From Coprobacillus cateniformis (lineage in GTDB: Bacteria; Bacillota_I; Bacilli_A; Erysipelotrichales; Coprobacillaceae), in contig NZ_WSNW01000001.1 in assembly GCF_009767585.1 (NCBI RefSeq), positions 744,001-808,000 of the forward strand: a DNA stretch of 64,000 nucleotides, given 5' to 3'. This document shows, piece by piece, positions 56,991-64,000 of the stretch; the stretch's first letter is position 1; the number at the start of each line of letters is the position of its first letter. Below the pieces are notes generated by a model, which worked only from the letters and a program-made list of their open reading frames with translations, was not told where the DNA came from and did no database searches. A program made the translations under genes and the position numbers.

Positions 56991-58661
56991 CTAGAATAAA
57001 CCTACTATTTTTCCTTCTTCGTCAATATCCATATTGACAGCAGCTGGAACTTTAGGAAGTCCAGGCATACGCATGATATCACCACTAATAGCCACCAAGA
57101 AACCTGCTCCAGTATTAGGAATCAAATCACTAATAGTTACTTTAAAACCACTAGGTTTTCCTAATAATGTTGGATCATCAGACAAAGAATATTGTGTTTT
57201 CGCAACACAGATTGGCAAATTACCCAATCCTTGTGATTCATATTTCTTCATCTTATTTAAAACTTTCTTAGAGAAAGTGACATCATCTGCACCATATATT
57301 TCTTTTGCAATCGTCTTAATTTTATCAGCAATAGGTAAATCAAGACTATAAATCGGAGCAAAATGAGCTTCATCTTTTGCTAAAATATCTAGTAATTTTT
57401 CAGCTAACTCAATTCCACCTTCTGCACCCTTTTCCCAAACCTTACTAATTGCTACATCAACACCCTTAGCCTGACAAATTTCATTTAATAACTGTAATTC
57501 TGCTTCTGTATCTGTTGGGAAAGCATTAATTGCAACAATGCTTGGTAAATTGTATTTCGCAATATTTTCAATATGCTTTTCAAGATTTTCAATCCCTGCT
57601 CTTAAAGCATCTAAATTTTCTTCATTTAAATCTTTTTTAGCAACACCTCCATGCATCTTTAGAGCACGAACTGTTGCAACAATAACAACTGCATCAGGAG
57701 AAAGTTCCGCTTGACGACATTTAATATCTAAGAACTTCTCGGCACCTAAATCAGCACCAAAACCTGCTTCTGTAATAGCATAATCGCCTAATTTCATAGC
57801 TAACTGTGTCGCCATAACAGAATTACATCCATGAGCAATATTTGCAAAAGGACCGCCATGAACAAAAACAGGTGTATGATCTAATGTTTGAACTAAATTT
57901 GGTTTAATCGCATCTTTCAACAATAAAGTCACAGCCCCAGTCGCTTTAATATCATTAACTGTAACAGGTTCACCAGCATGATTATATGCAACAATCATAC
58001 GTCCTGCACGTGCTTTTAAATCTTCTAATGATGTTGCCAAACATAATATAGCCATAACTTCACTTGCTACACTAATATCAAATCCATCTTCTCTAGGTAC
58101 ACCATTGACCTTTCCGCCAAGTCCAACAACAATATGACGTAAAGCACGATCATTTAAATCAACAACGCGCTTCCAAACAATTTGTCTTGTATCAATATCT
58201 AATGGATTCCCCTGTTGAATAGAGTTATCAAGCATAGCTGCAATCAAATTATTAGCAGTTGTAATAGCATGAATATCTCCAGTAAAATGAAGATTAATAT
58301 CTTCCATTGGAACAACTTGTGCATACCCCCCACCTGCTGCTCCACCCTTAACACCAAAACAAGGCCCTAAACTTGGTTCTCGCATAGCCACAACTGATTT
58401 TTTTCCTAGTTTGTTTAAGGCTTGTGACAAGCCAATCATTGTTGTTGTTTTTCCTTCTCCAGCAGGAGTCGGATTAATTGCTGTAACAAGAATCAATTTT
58501 CCATCTTCATTGTTTTTGAGTTTTGAAATGGCTTCTAAAGAAATTTTAGCTTTATACTTTCCATAAAGCTCTAAATCATCTTCATCCAACCCTACTTTTT
58601 GAGCAATTTCTTTAATTGGTTTCATTTTAGCACTTTGTGCGATTTCTACATCTGTTAACAT
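56991..58661 (-). CDS. fhs: Formate-tetrahydrofolate ligase
   Basis: The 556-residue protein has the P-loop [20 protein letters not shown] near residue 65, [20 protein letters not shown], and the C-terminal [20 protein letters not shown]. It makes 10-formyl-THF from formate, THF and ATP for PurN and PurH. As first gene after the ZTP riboswitch it is induced when 10-formyl-THF runs short and AICAR phosphates build up. Start follows AAAGGGTGG. Confidence 0.97.
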   Translation of the reverse strand: MLTDVEIAQSAKMKPIKEIAQKVGLDEDDLELYGKYKAKISLEAISKLKNNEDGKLILVTAINPTPAGEGKTTTMIGLSQALNKLGKKSVVAMREPSLGPCFGVKGGAAGGGYAQVVPMEDINLHFTGDIHAITTANNLIAAMLDNSIQQGNPLDIDTRQIVWKRVVDLNDRALRHIVVGLGGKVNGVPREDGFDISVASEVMAILCLATSLEDLKARAGRMIVAYNHAGEPVTVNDIKATGAVTLLLKDAIKPNLVQTLDHTPVFVHGGPFANIAHGCNSVMATQLAMKLGDYAITEAGFGADLGAEKFLDIKCRQAELSPDAVVIVATVRALKMHGGVAKKDLNEENLDALRAGIENLEKHIENIAKYNLPSIVAINAFPTDTEAELQLLNEICQAKGVDVAISKVWEKGAEGGIELAEKLLDILAKDEAHFAPIYSLDLPIADKIKTIAKEIYGADDVTFSKKVLNKMKKYESQGLGNLPICVAKTQYSLSDDPTLLGKPSGFKVTISDLIPNTGAGFLVAISGDIMRMPGLPKVPAAVNMDIDEEGKIVGLF

Positions 58662-58767
58662 AATGCCACCCTTTCTTTTTCACTTTTTTATCAAGGACTT
58701 CAACACTTCTTTTATACCATAAATCGTGGTTTTTCACCAGTGTAATTGCTATCATTTATAGAAAAAC

Positions 58768-58816
58768 CAAAAAAAGAGCCTACTCGTCCAGACATTTGCC
58801 CAGACGGTCGACTCTT
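58768..58816 (-). terminator. Attenuating terminator of the ZTP riboswitch
   Basis: On the minus strand AAGAGTC (58810-58816) pairs with GGCTCTT (58774-58780), extended inward by GACCGTC/GGACGAG-type pairing, and is followed by seven T residues. It incorporates the 3' conserved part of the riboswitch, so ligand binding and terminator formation are mutually exclusive. Confidence 0.85.
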
Positions 58817-58866
58817 TCCTATTATACTCCATGTGGTTCATTCCACTTCCGCCAGTTGTATAACTA
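58797..58866 (-). ncRNA. ZTP (pfl) riboswitch controlling fhs and the purine operon
   Basis: On the minus strand the RNA contains the pfl-motif core: ACTGGCGGAA, a GTGG...CCAC hairpin, ATGGAGTATAA closing the first stem with TTATAC, and after a linker the 3' conserved hairpin GACCGTCTGGGCA. These match the known ZTP aptamers of Fusobacterium and other Firmicutes. It lies at the very start of the transcript, with the terminator and fhs downstream; such switches turn genes on when AICAR mono- or triphosphate accumulates. Confidence 0.93.
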
Positions 58867-58871
58867 AGTGA

Positions 58872-58900
58872 ATAATATCATTTCTTGTATCATATTTCAA
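58872..58900 (-). promoter_or_regulatory. Promoter of the fhs-pur operon
   Basis: TTGAAA (58895-58900) and TATTAT (58872-58877) are 17 bp apart on the minus strand and place the start of transcription near 58865, immediately before the riboswitch. Confidence 0.7.
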
Positions 58901-58928
58901 CCAAATTCCGACATTTTTTCATGAAATT

Positions 58929-59630
58929 TTAATAGCAATTGAGGAATGATTGAATAGCATCATCAATAACTTCTTTATTCATAGCAGAAGTTGGAACACT
59001 ATCTCCATTATCCAGCCTTAACTCTCCACTTTTAATCAATTCAATATGCTCCATATTCACAAAATATCGCGGATGCATCTGAAAAAAATGATACTCTACT
59101 AACATTTGCTTAGTTCTTTTTAAATCCTCAAAGAACCCTTTGTATCGTCCTTTTGTCGTCACTACCACTGTTTCTCTCATACCTGTTTCAATATATTCAA
59201 TTTCACTAGGCACTAAATTCAAAACTTCTCCTGTCAATGAGAAAAAATGAATTTGAAAATGAAGCTTTTTATAAACTTCTAAAGCTCTTTGAAACTCACT
59301 TGCTAATAATTTTTCTTGTGGTTTCATTAACAATTGAAAACCGTCCGCTCTAAACACCTCATGCATATATTTATAATCATCACATACAAAGAAAAGAATA
59401 CAATCAGGATTTTTTTCCTTTAACATTTTCCCTAATTCAAATCCATTTCTCCCATTAATAATTCCTCCTAAAAAAGCCATATCATATTCCTCACGTTCTA
59501 AACGTTTAGCAACCCCTGGAGTTTGTGTATAACTTTCAAACACCAACTCTTCATCACAAGGAAATGATTTCAATTTTTCGATTAAATGATCTACATAATC
59601 TCCATTTTCTTCACATACTAGTATTTTCAT
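58929..59630 (-). CDS. LytTR response regulator with a degenerate receiver
   Basis: The start at 59630 (MKILVCEENGDYVDHLI) has AGGAGG 7 bases ahead. The ~233-residue protein has an N-terminal receiver-like domain and a C-terminal LytTR DNA-binding domain (about 135-230: IEYIETGMRETVVVTTKGRYKGF, FFQMHPRYFVNMEHIE). The phosphoacceptor position reads FLGG where active receivers have FLD, the acidic pocket is CEE, and the Thr/Ser position holds Cys; the conserved Lys is kept in LLMKPQ. No histidine kinase is next to it. It is divergent from the ABC exporter locus, whose promoter region contains candidate LytTR repeats. Confidence 0.9.
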   Translation of the reverse strand: MKILVCEENGDYVDHLIEKLKSFPCDEELVFESYTQTPGVAKRLEREEYDMAFLGGIINGRNGFELGKMLKEKNPDCILFFVCDDYKYMHEVFRADGFQLLMKPQEKLLASEFQRALEVYKKLHFQIHFFSLTGEVLNLVPSEIEYIETGMRETVVVTTKGRYKGFFEDLKRTKQMLVEYHFFQMHPRYFVNMEHIELIKSGELRLDNGDSVPTSAMNKEVIDDAIQSFLNCY

Positions 59631-59687
59631 AATTTCGCCTCCTATATACATCTTCTATTTTACACTATATTTCAACAAAAAAGATGC

Positions 59688-59721
59688 CACTTTTACGCCA
59701 TTTTGTGCACTTTTTAAGCCA
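59688..59721 (+). promoter_or_regulatory. Candidate LytTR direct repeats
   Basis: CACTTTTACGCCA at 59688-59700 is repeated as CACTTTTTAAGCCA at 59708-59721, exactly 20 bp later, within the divergent region between the LytTR gene and the ABC locus. LytTR proteins bind pairs of direct repeats spaced about two helical turns. A -10-like TATAGAG lies about 40 bp downstream. Confidence 0.55.
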
Positions 59722-59791
59722 AAAGTCCGTTTTCAACATTTTTAGTATAGAGTTTAATTTTGATTTGAGTTATCAATAAAGGAGGAATAAT

Positions 59792-60634
59792 ATGAAAAAA
59801 CTCAAAGCATTATGGTTGCCTTTTTTAACAAAAGAGAAAGCCTTATTTATTCTCTTTATTTTCATTCTTATCAATATATGTATCTATGTTGCTTACAACA
59901 GTTCCATCTATTCATATGATGGTTATATTGAAACATATTCACAAGCTGGTTTAGAATTCTTTTATTATTTGCATTGCATAGGTATAAATCCCTTTTTGTT
60001 TATGGTTATGATGCTTTTGATACCAAATATAATGTCATATGATTTCTTAAATATTCATCAAAATCATACTTCATATTTCATAGAAACCCGACTTCATAAA
60101 AGTCAATATTATAAACATATTTTCATAAGAAATATCTGTTTATCCTTCTTCATAACATTTATTATTGAAATTTTTATTCTTTTAATAATTCATATTTTCT
60201 ATGCACCTATTCAATTTAATACGATGAATTATCCAGAACTATACTATCGAAAAACTCAAATTCTTTCAAGCAATGAATATCTGAGTTTATTTGCATTTAT
60301 TAACCTAACAGCAATAGGATATGCTTTAGTATCAAGTTTAGTGTTTTCACTACAAGTCATAATTACCAACAAATACATTTATCGTTGTTTTGGTGTCATT
60401 TTTGGAATACTTCTGGTTTTAATACCTGCTCTTGTTCAAGGATATTTACCTATATCAGAAACTGCTTTTATTTTTCAAGTCAATAACATCGTTGCTTTAG
60501 GAATGGAAAATGTTCGACCCAATCCCTTTGGTCTTTCACATTTTGGATTATATATGTCATGTTTCATTATTTATAGTTTCATAAGTTATTTTGCTTATCA
60601 CAAAATGCTGAAATGGAGAAAACATTATGATTAA
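59792..60634 (+). CDS. ABC-2-type membrane protein of an exporter, subunit 1
   Basis: The 280-residue protein has about six hydrophobic segments (first at residues 16-36, then near 60-85, 110-135, 165-195, 200-225 and 255-275), in line with an ABC-2 permease half. Start follows AAAGGAGGAATAAT. No recognisable catalytic motif. It begins a run of five plus-strand genes including an ABC ATPase, so it is probably the exporter membrane part. The family resembles small bacteriocin or antimicrobial exporters, but no precursor peptide is visible. Confidence 0.75.
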   Translation: MKKLKALWLPFLTKEKALFILFIFILINICIYVAYNSSIYSYDGYIETYSQAGLEFFYYLHCIGINPFLFMVMMLLIPNIMSYDFLNIHQNHTSYFIETRLHKSQYYKHIFIRNICLSFFITFIIEIFILLIIHIFYAPIQFNTMNYPELYYRKTQILSSNEYLSLFAFINLTAIGYALVSSLVFSLQVIITNKYIYRCFGVIFGILLVLIPALVQGYLPISETAFIFQVNNIVALGMENVRPNPFGLSHFGLYMSCFIIYSFISYFAYHKMLKWRKHYD

Positions 60635-61124
60635 ATCATTTTATCGTTTAGTTGATAAAAAAATGATTGCTTTACTCATCCTGATGTTAGTGATATCGCC
60701 GACACTTTGTGGTAAAAACACCTATACAATTTGTTTAATATATTCGCATTATTTAACAATTTATATGAATAATGTCTATCTCTTGATGATGTACCAATAT
60801 GCATCACGATGTCAAACTTTATCCGCTTATATAATTACACGAATTGGACAACAGAAATTCTATCAAATTGTTTACTGGATATTTATAAGTATTGGTTTGC
60901 TTTACACTATCATTATTTATATCAGTTATTATTTTTTCTTTGGTGCCATTCCATCAGAGTCATTTTTATTCACAATCTATTTTATGATTATAAATATAAT
61001 TGTGACTGGTCTTGAAAGTACACTTATATATTTACAAGTTGGTACCAAAAAGAATTTACTTTATTTGATTTTCCCTATAATTATCAATGTCTTATTTCAT
61101 TTTTTATATACAAATTTATACTAA
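60627..61124 (+). CDS. Membrane protein, exporter subunit 2
   Basis: The 165-residue protein has four to five hydrophobic segments and overlaps the preceding gene by 8 bases, so it is translationally coupled. I do not recognise a family. It is likely a second integral part of the transporter formed with the ATPase at 61138-61746. Confidence 0.65.
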   Translation: MIKSFYRLVDKKMIALLILMLVISPTLCGKNTYTICLIYSHYLTIYMNNVYLLMMYQYASRCQTLSAYIITRIGQQKFYQIVYWIFISIGLLYTIIIYISYYFFFGAIPSESFLFTIYFMIINIIVTGLESTLIYLQVGTKKNLLYLIFPIIINVLFHFLYTNLY

Positions 61125-61137
61125 AGGAGAATATCAT

Positions 61138-61746
61138 ATGTTAGAAATACATGATTTAACCAAAAAATTTCATCAGCATACTGTTTTAGATCATTTAAAC
61201 ATGATAGTTCATAAAGGTGACTTAATCTACATTCATGGCATTAATGGGTCTGGGAAATCTACACTTTTTAAATTAATCTGTGATATCTTAGAACCAGACA
61301 ATGGGTGTATTATATTATCAGAACAGGCTCATATTGGAGCACTTATTGAAAATCCAGGTTTTTTAGAACGAGAGACTGGTATGTATAATCTCAAATTCTT
61401 AGCTCACCTCAATCATCATTTTTATGAAGACAAAATTATGCAACTTTGTAATGACTTCCAACTTGATATTCAAAGCCATACCAAAGTAAAAGATTATTCA
61501 TTAGGTATGCGGCAAAAGCTTGGAATTATTCAAGCACTTATGGAAGATCAGAACTTTATACTATTAGATGAACCAACAAGAGGTTTAGATGAAGATTCAG
61601 TGAAAGCTTTTTGTCACCTTATTAATGATCTTCACAATCAAAATAAGACAATTATTATTGCTGCTCATGAATATCTTAGAGAAATTCATTATAATAAGAT
61701 TCTGCATTTAAAAAATGGTCTATTAATTGAAGATGAAGTATTATAA
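61138..61746 (+). CDS. ABC transporter ATP-binding protein
   Basis: The start at 61138 (MLEIHDLTKKFHQHTVL) follows AAAGGAGAA. The ~202-residue ATPase has Walker A GINGSGKST, signature YSLGMRQKLG, Walker B FILLDEPTRGLD and the switch His in AAHEYLRE. It is shorter than usual for the family but complete. It powers export by the membrane proteins on either side. Confidence 0.92.
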   Translation: MLEIHDLTKKFHQHTVLDHLNMIVHKGDLIYIHGINGSGKSTLFKLICDILEPDNGCIILSEQAHIGALIENPGFLERETGMYNLKFLAHLNHHFYEDKIMQLCNDFQLDIQSHTKVKDYSLGMRQKLGIIQALMEDQNFILLDEPTRGLDEDSVKAFCHLINDLHNQNKTIIIAAHEYLREIHYNKILHLKNGLLIEDEVL

Positions 61747-62188
61747 AGTTTTGTTTATATATATTTGTATTGTTTTTGGATTACTTCAATTGTATGATTC
61801 ATTAACTGTTACACAAATACTTATACATTATCCATATTTCGATTTAAAATATTTTATCTTTCTATTTATTCAATTTTTCTGGGTTACATTGCTTTTTCAA
61901 TATGTTTATCAATACATCTCCTTATATACACTCATATGTATAAGATTGACAAAAAAAGACTTTATTCGCATTTGGATAACTAAATTTGTGCAATTTTCTC
62001 TGTTTTACTACTTCCTGCATATTGCAATATTTTTATTCTTTTCTTTACAAATACCTCTTTTTCTATTATCCTTAAACCTGTTCATAGAAAGTCTAAGCCT
62101 TGCTTTTATTATACATTTTCAAAAAACCTGGGATTATAGTTACATTTTTATCATTATTGTGATGATTTGTATTCATTTTGTAGTATAA
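61733..62188 (+). CDS. Membrane protein, exporter subunit 3
   Basis: The ~151-residue protein has about four hydrophobic segments rich in Phe, Ile and Tyr. It overlaps the ATPase gene by 14 bases; the first ATG is at 61733, and no strong ribosome site is seen, which suggests coupled translation. No family is recognised. Confidence 0.6.
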   Translation: MKYYKVLFIYICIVFGLLQLYDSLTVTQILIHYPYFDLKYFIFLFIQFFWVTLLFQYVYQYISLYTLICIRLTKKDFIRIWITKFVQFSLFYYFLHIAIFLFFSLQIPLFLLSLNLFIESLSLAFIIHFQKTWDYSYIFIIIVMICIHFVV

Positions 62189-62219
62189 TAAAAGTATAAA
62201 GAAATGAGGGATAACATAT

Positions 62220-62402
62220 ATGAGTAGTATAGACAAGGCAAATGATTTGATATATGAGACTTTAATGTCTCTCATCGAATTTAATAACAGTGATTTATCG
62301 CTTAAACAAAAAAAAGAAGTATCTGAAATTATTGATAATTTAGAAGAAGTGCGACATATACTCTTTGAAATGAAAAATGAAATTAAATCGAGTGTTTCAT
62401 AA
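62220..62402 (+). CDS. Small acidic protein of unknown function at the end of the ABC locus
   Basis: A 60-codon frame starts after a GAGGGATAAC site (AUG at 62220). The product is highly charged, with the helical stretch LKQKKEVSEIIDNLEEVRHILFE predicted in its centre (only part is quoted by position here), no membrane segment and no cysteine. It is followed by a terminator. It may be an accessory or immunity-type protein, but nothing supports that beyond position. Confidence 0.55.
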   Translation: MSSIDKANDLIYETLMSLIEFNNSDLSLKQKKEVSEIIDNLEEVRHILFEMKNEIKSSVS

Positions 62403-62441
62403 ATGAATAGTTATACTTAAAATATTTTTTATATTTAAATA

Positions 62442-62480
62442 ACACTTAGACTAAAAAAAGTTTAAGTGTTATTTTTATTA
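62442..62480 (+). terminator. Terminator of the ABC exporter locus
   Basis: AACACTTAGACT pairs with AGTTTAAGTGTT (one mismatch) around an A-rich loop and is followed by ATTTTTATT on the plus strand. It may also serve the convergent hydrolase gene. Confidence 0.8.
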
Positions 62481-62547
62481 TCATAGTGCTTTTTCCTTCT
62501 AAAAAAGTATAATTGATGAAAACGTTGGTTGAATTCATGTTTCACTT

Positions 62548-63468
62548 CTATTCGTATTTTTCAATAAAGCGAAATATTGTTTGATAATAAAGTTCTGAAT
62601 TCACCGAGCAACTATTTGCATGACCTGCTCCTTGAATAACTAATTTCTCTTTTGGACAAGTTGCTGCATTATATAATTCATTAACCATTGAAAAGGGAAC
62701 AAAATTATCTTCAGCACCATGTATAAATAACATAGGTGTTTGGCTTTTCTTAACCTGTTCAATAGGTCTTACATCTTCAAGATAATAACCAGCTCGTATC
62801 TTGGTTACAAGACTTGCCATATGCAATGCCACTTCACTTTCAATGTTATTCATATCAATATGCGCCTTAAAAATATCCCATACACTTGTATAGCCACAAT
62901 CTTCGATAATTGCTTTCACCTGGTGTGGAAGTTTTTCTCCTGCCACATCCATAACTGTTGCCCCTCCCATAGAGACTCCATATAAAATAATAGAAGCATG
63001 AGGATCTTTAGAAAGTAGATAATCAATCCATTGAATAATATCTTCTCGATCATCCCAGCCCATTCCAATATAATCTCCTTCACTAAAGCCATGACCTCTT
63101 AAATCTGGTATCAACAAGTTATATCCAGCCTTTTTCATCTGTTTAATAGGTGAAATGATACTTGCTCCATCTCCACGATAACCATGAACCATAATCATAT
63201 AGATATGGCTATTTTGATCAATATAAGCAGCATGCAAATTAAGATCATCCTGACTTTTCAAAGAAACATTGACACTATTTTCACTTAACCATTGTCTAGA
63301 CTCTTGAGCAACTTCTTCGTTAGTTTCTATTTTTTCAGAAATATTGTGTTTAGAATAAGGATTCAATGTATAATCATATAAATAATTTCCAACATATAGA
63401 GAAATACAGGAAATAAATAAAACAATAATGATCATAGTCACAGTTATAATTTTTGCTATTTTTTTCAT
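62548..63468 (-). CDS. Membrane-anchored alpha/beta hydrolase
   Basis: The start at 63468 (MKKIAKIITVTMIIIVLF) follows AGGTGAG; a GTG three codons upstream is less likely. The ~306-residue protein has an N-terminal anchor (about residues 5-27) and the alpha/beta hydrolase core: YMIMVHGYRGDGAS (oxyanion strand), nucleophile ILYGVSMGGATV, Asp in FIHGAEDNFVPF and His in GAGHANS. It resembles YqkD/BAAT-like extracytoplasmic esterases. Substrate unknown. Confidence 0.88.
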   Translation of the reverse strand: MKKIAKIITVTMIIIVLFISCISLYVGNYLYDYTLNPYSKHNISEKIETNEEVAQESRQWLSENSVNVSLKSQDDLNLHAAYIDQNSHIYMIMVHGYRGDGASIISPIKQMKKAGYNLLIPDLRGHGFSEGDYIGMGWDDREDIIQWIDYLLSKDPHASIILYGVSMGGATVMDVAGEKLPHQVKAIIEDCGYTSVWDIFKAHIDMNNIESEVALHMASLVTKIRAGYYLEDVRPIEQVKKSQTPMLFIHGAEDNFVPFSMVNELYNAATCPKEKLVIQGAGHANSCSVNSELYYQTIFRFIEKYE

Positions 63469-63551
63469 TTCACTCACCTACTTTATTTATAGACTTTTTC
63501 TTCTGTTTCTTGCATATATTATGTTATAATCTTATGCAAGGAGGAATTCGT

Positions 63552-64000
63552 ATGACTTTTCAAAAAATAGATATTAAAGATTTAAACATGAATGCTTTTC
63601 AAGCTATTGGAAAAGATTGGATGTTAATTACTGCAGGTGATCAATCAGATGTAAATACAATGACTGCATCTTGGGGTGGTATTGGTGTCCTTTGGGGAAC
63701 TGATGTTGTAACAGCATATATTCGTCCACAACGTTATACCAAAGAATTTGTAGATCAGCAGAAATGTTTTTCGCTTTCTTTCTTTGACGGCCACAAAAAA
63801 GAACTTGGTGTACTTGGCAGTGTTTCAGGTAGAGATGCAAACAAAATCAAAGATGTTGATTTTCACATCACATATCTTGAAGATGTTCCAACTTTTGAAG
63901 AGGCTCATCTTGTCTTTATTGTTGAAAAACTATATGAAGATACAATAAAACCGGAATGCTTTTTAGACCGATCTCTTGATACAAGATGGTATCCAGATAA
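63552..64000 (+). CDS. Flavin reductase family protein, 3' end cut by the window
   Basis: The start follows GCAAGGAGG. The visible 149 codons read MTFQKIDIKDLNMNAFQAIG, then WMLITAGDQSDVNTMTASWG, TAYIRPQRYTKEFVDQQKCF and SLSFFDGHKKELGVLG, typical of the FMN-binding flavin reductase-like split-barrel family. The frame is open up to the window edge. It is monocistronic as far as seen and divergent from the hydrolase gene. It probably binds FMN; its partner is unknown. Confidence 0.9.
   Translation, partial: MTFQKIDIKDLNMNAFQAIGKDWMLITAGDQSDVNTMTASWGGIGVLWGTDVVTAYIRPQRYTKEFVDQQKCFSLSFFDGHKKELGVLGSVSGRDANKIKDVDFHITYLEDVPTFEEAHLVFIVEKLYEDTIKPECFLDRSLDTRWYPD

Overview
The window is about 64 kb of AT-rich, gene-dense DNA from a gut-type Firmicute. 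The absence of any respiratory or oxygen-dependent gene, the glycyl-radical enzyme, the many PTS operons, the single-chain PurL and the ZTP-riboswitch-fhs-pur arrangement suggest a fermentative anaerobe of the Erysipelotrichia/Coprobacillaceae type. That placement is an inference from gene content, not a phylogenetic result. Almost all genes lie on the minus strand. No rRNA, tRNA, CRISPR array, IS element or prophage was recognised.

Layout. (1) 1-8.6 kb: a PTS IIC gene cut by the window edge, two paralogous AraC regulators, a ROK sugar kinase overlapping a MupG-type phosphoglycosidase, a secreted heptad-repeat protein and a membrane-anchored SGNH hydrolase. (2) 8.7-12.6 kb: an alpha-glucoside PTS operon (EIICB, small membrane protein, GH4 6-phospho-alpha-glucosidase, EIIA). 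(3) 12.8-13.7 kb: an Rpn-type nuclease gene. (4) 13.9-19.8 kb: KtrA/KtrB potassium uptake and two tandem Na/Pi cotransporter paralogues. (5) 19.8-30 kb: an orphan PTS-IIB-like protein, then a sugar-acid or anhydro-sugar type locus: transaldolase-like aldolase, glycyl-radical enzyme and activase, DeoR regulator, fructose-type PTS IIC/IIA/IIB, an allulose-6-phosphate-epimerase-like protein and a PRD regulator. (6) 30-34.3 kb: a HAD phosphatase fused to a sugar O-acetyltransferase, and an SF2 helicase with membrane segments. (7) 34.6-40.1 kb: a ChbG deacetylase and a glycerol operon (glpK, two FAD oxidoreductases, DUF1667). (8) 40.3-45.5 kb: a second alpha-glucoside PTS regulon with a LicT antiterminator and three RAT/terminator leaders. 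(9) 45.7-58.9 kb: a purine operon fhs-purECMNH-ASCH-purDLB behind a ZTP riboswitch. (10) 58.9-64 kb: a LytTR regulator with a degenerate receiver, a divergent ABC-exporter locus, an alpha/beta hydrolase and a truncated flavin reductase gene.

The most notable observation is a pair of nearly identical RNA leaders, one ahead of ktrBA and one ahead of the second Na/Pi cotransporter. Each is a 55-56 nt element closed by a 10-bp stem with compensatory base changes, with a conserved purine-rich internal strand that can pair with the 5' arm of a downstream intrinsic terminator. I do not recognise it as a known riboswitch class; it looks like a candidate ion- or phosphate-responsive attenuator.

Many minus-strand genes have a better start than the longest reading frame. 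Where a Shine-Dalgarno sequence decides this, the shorter start is given.
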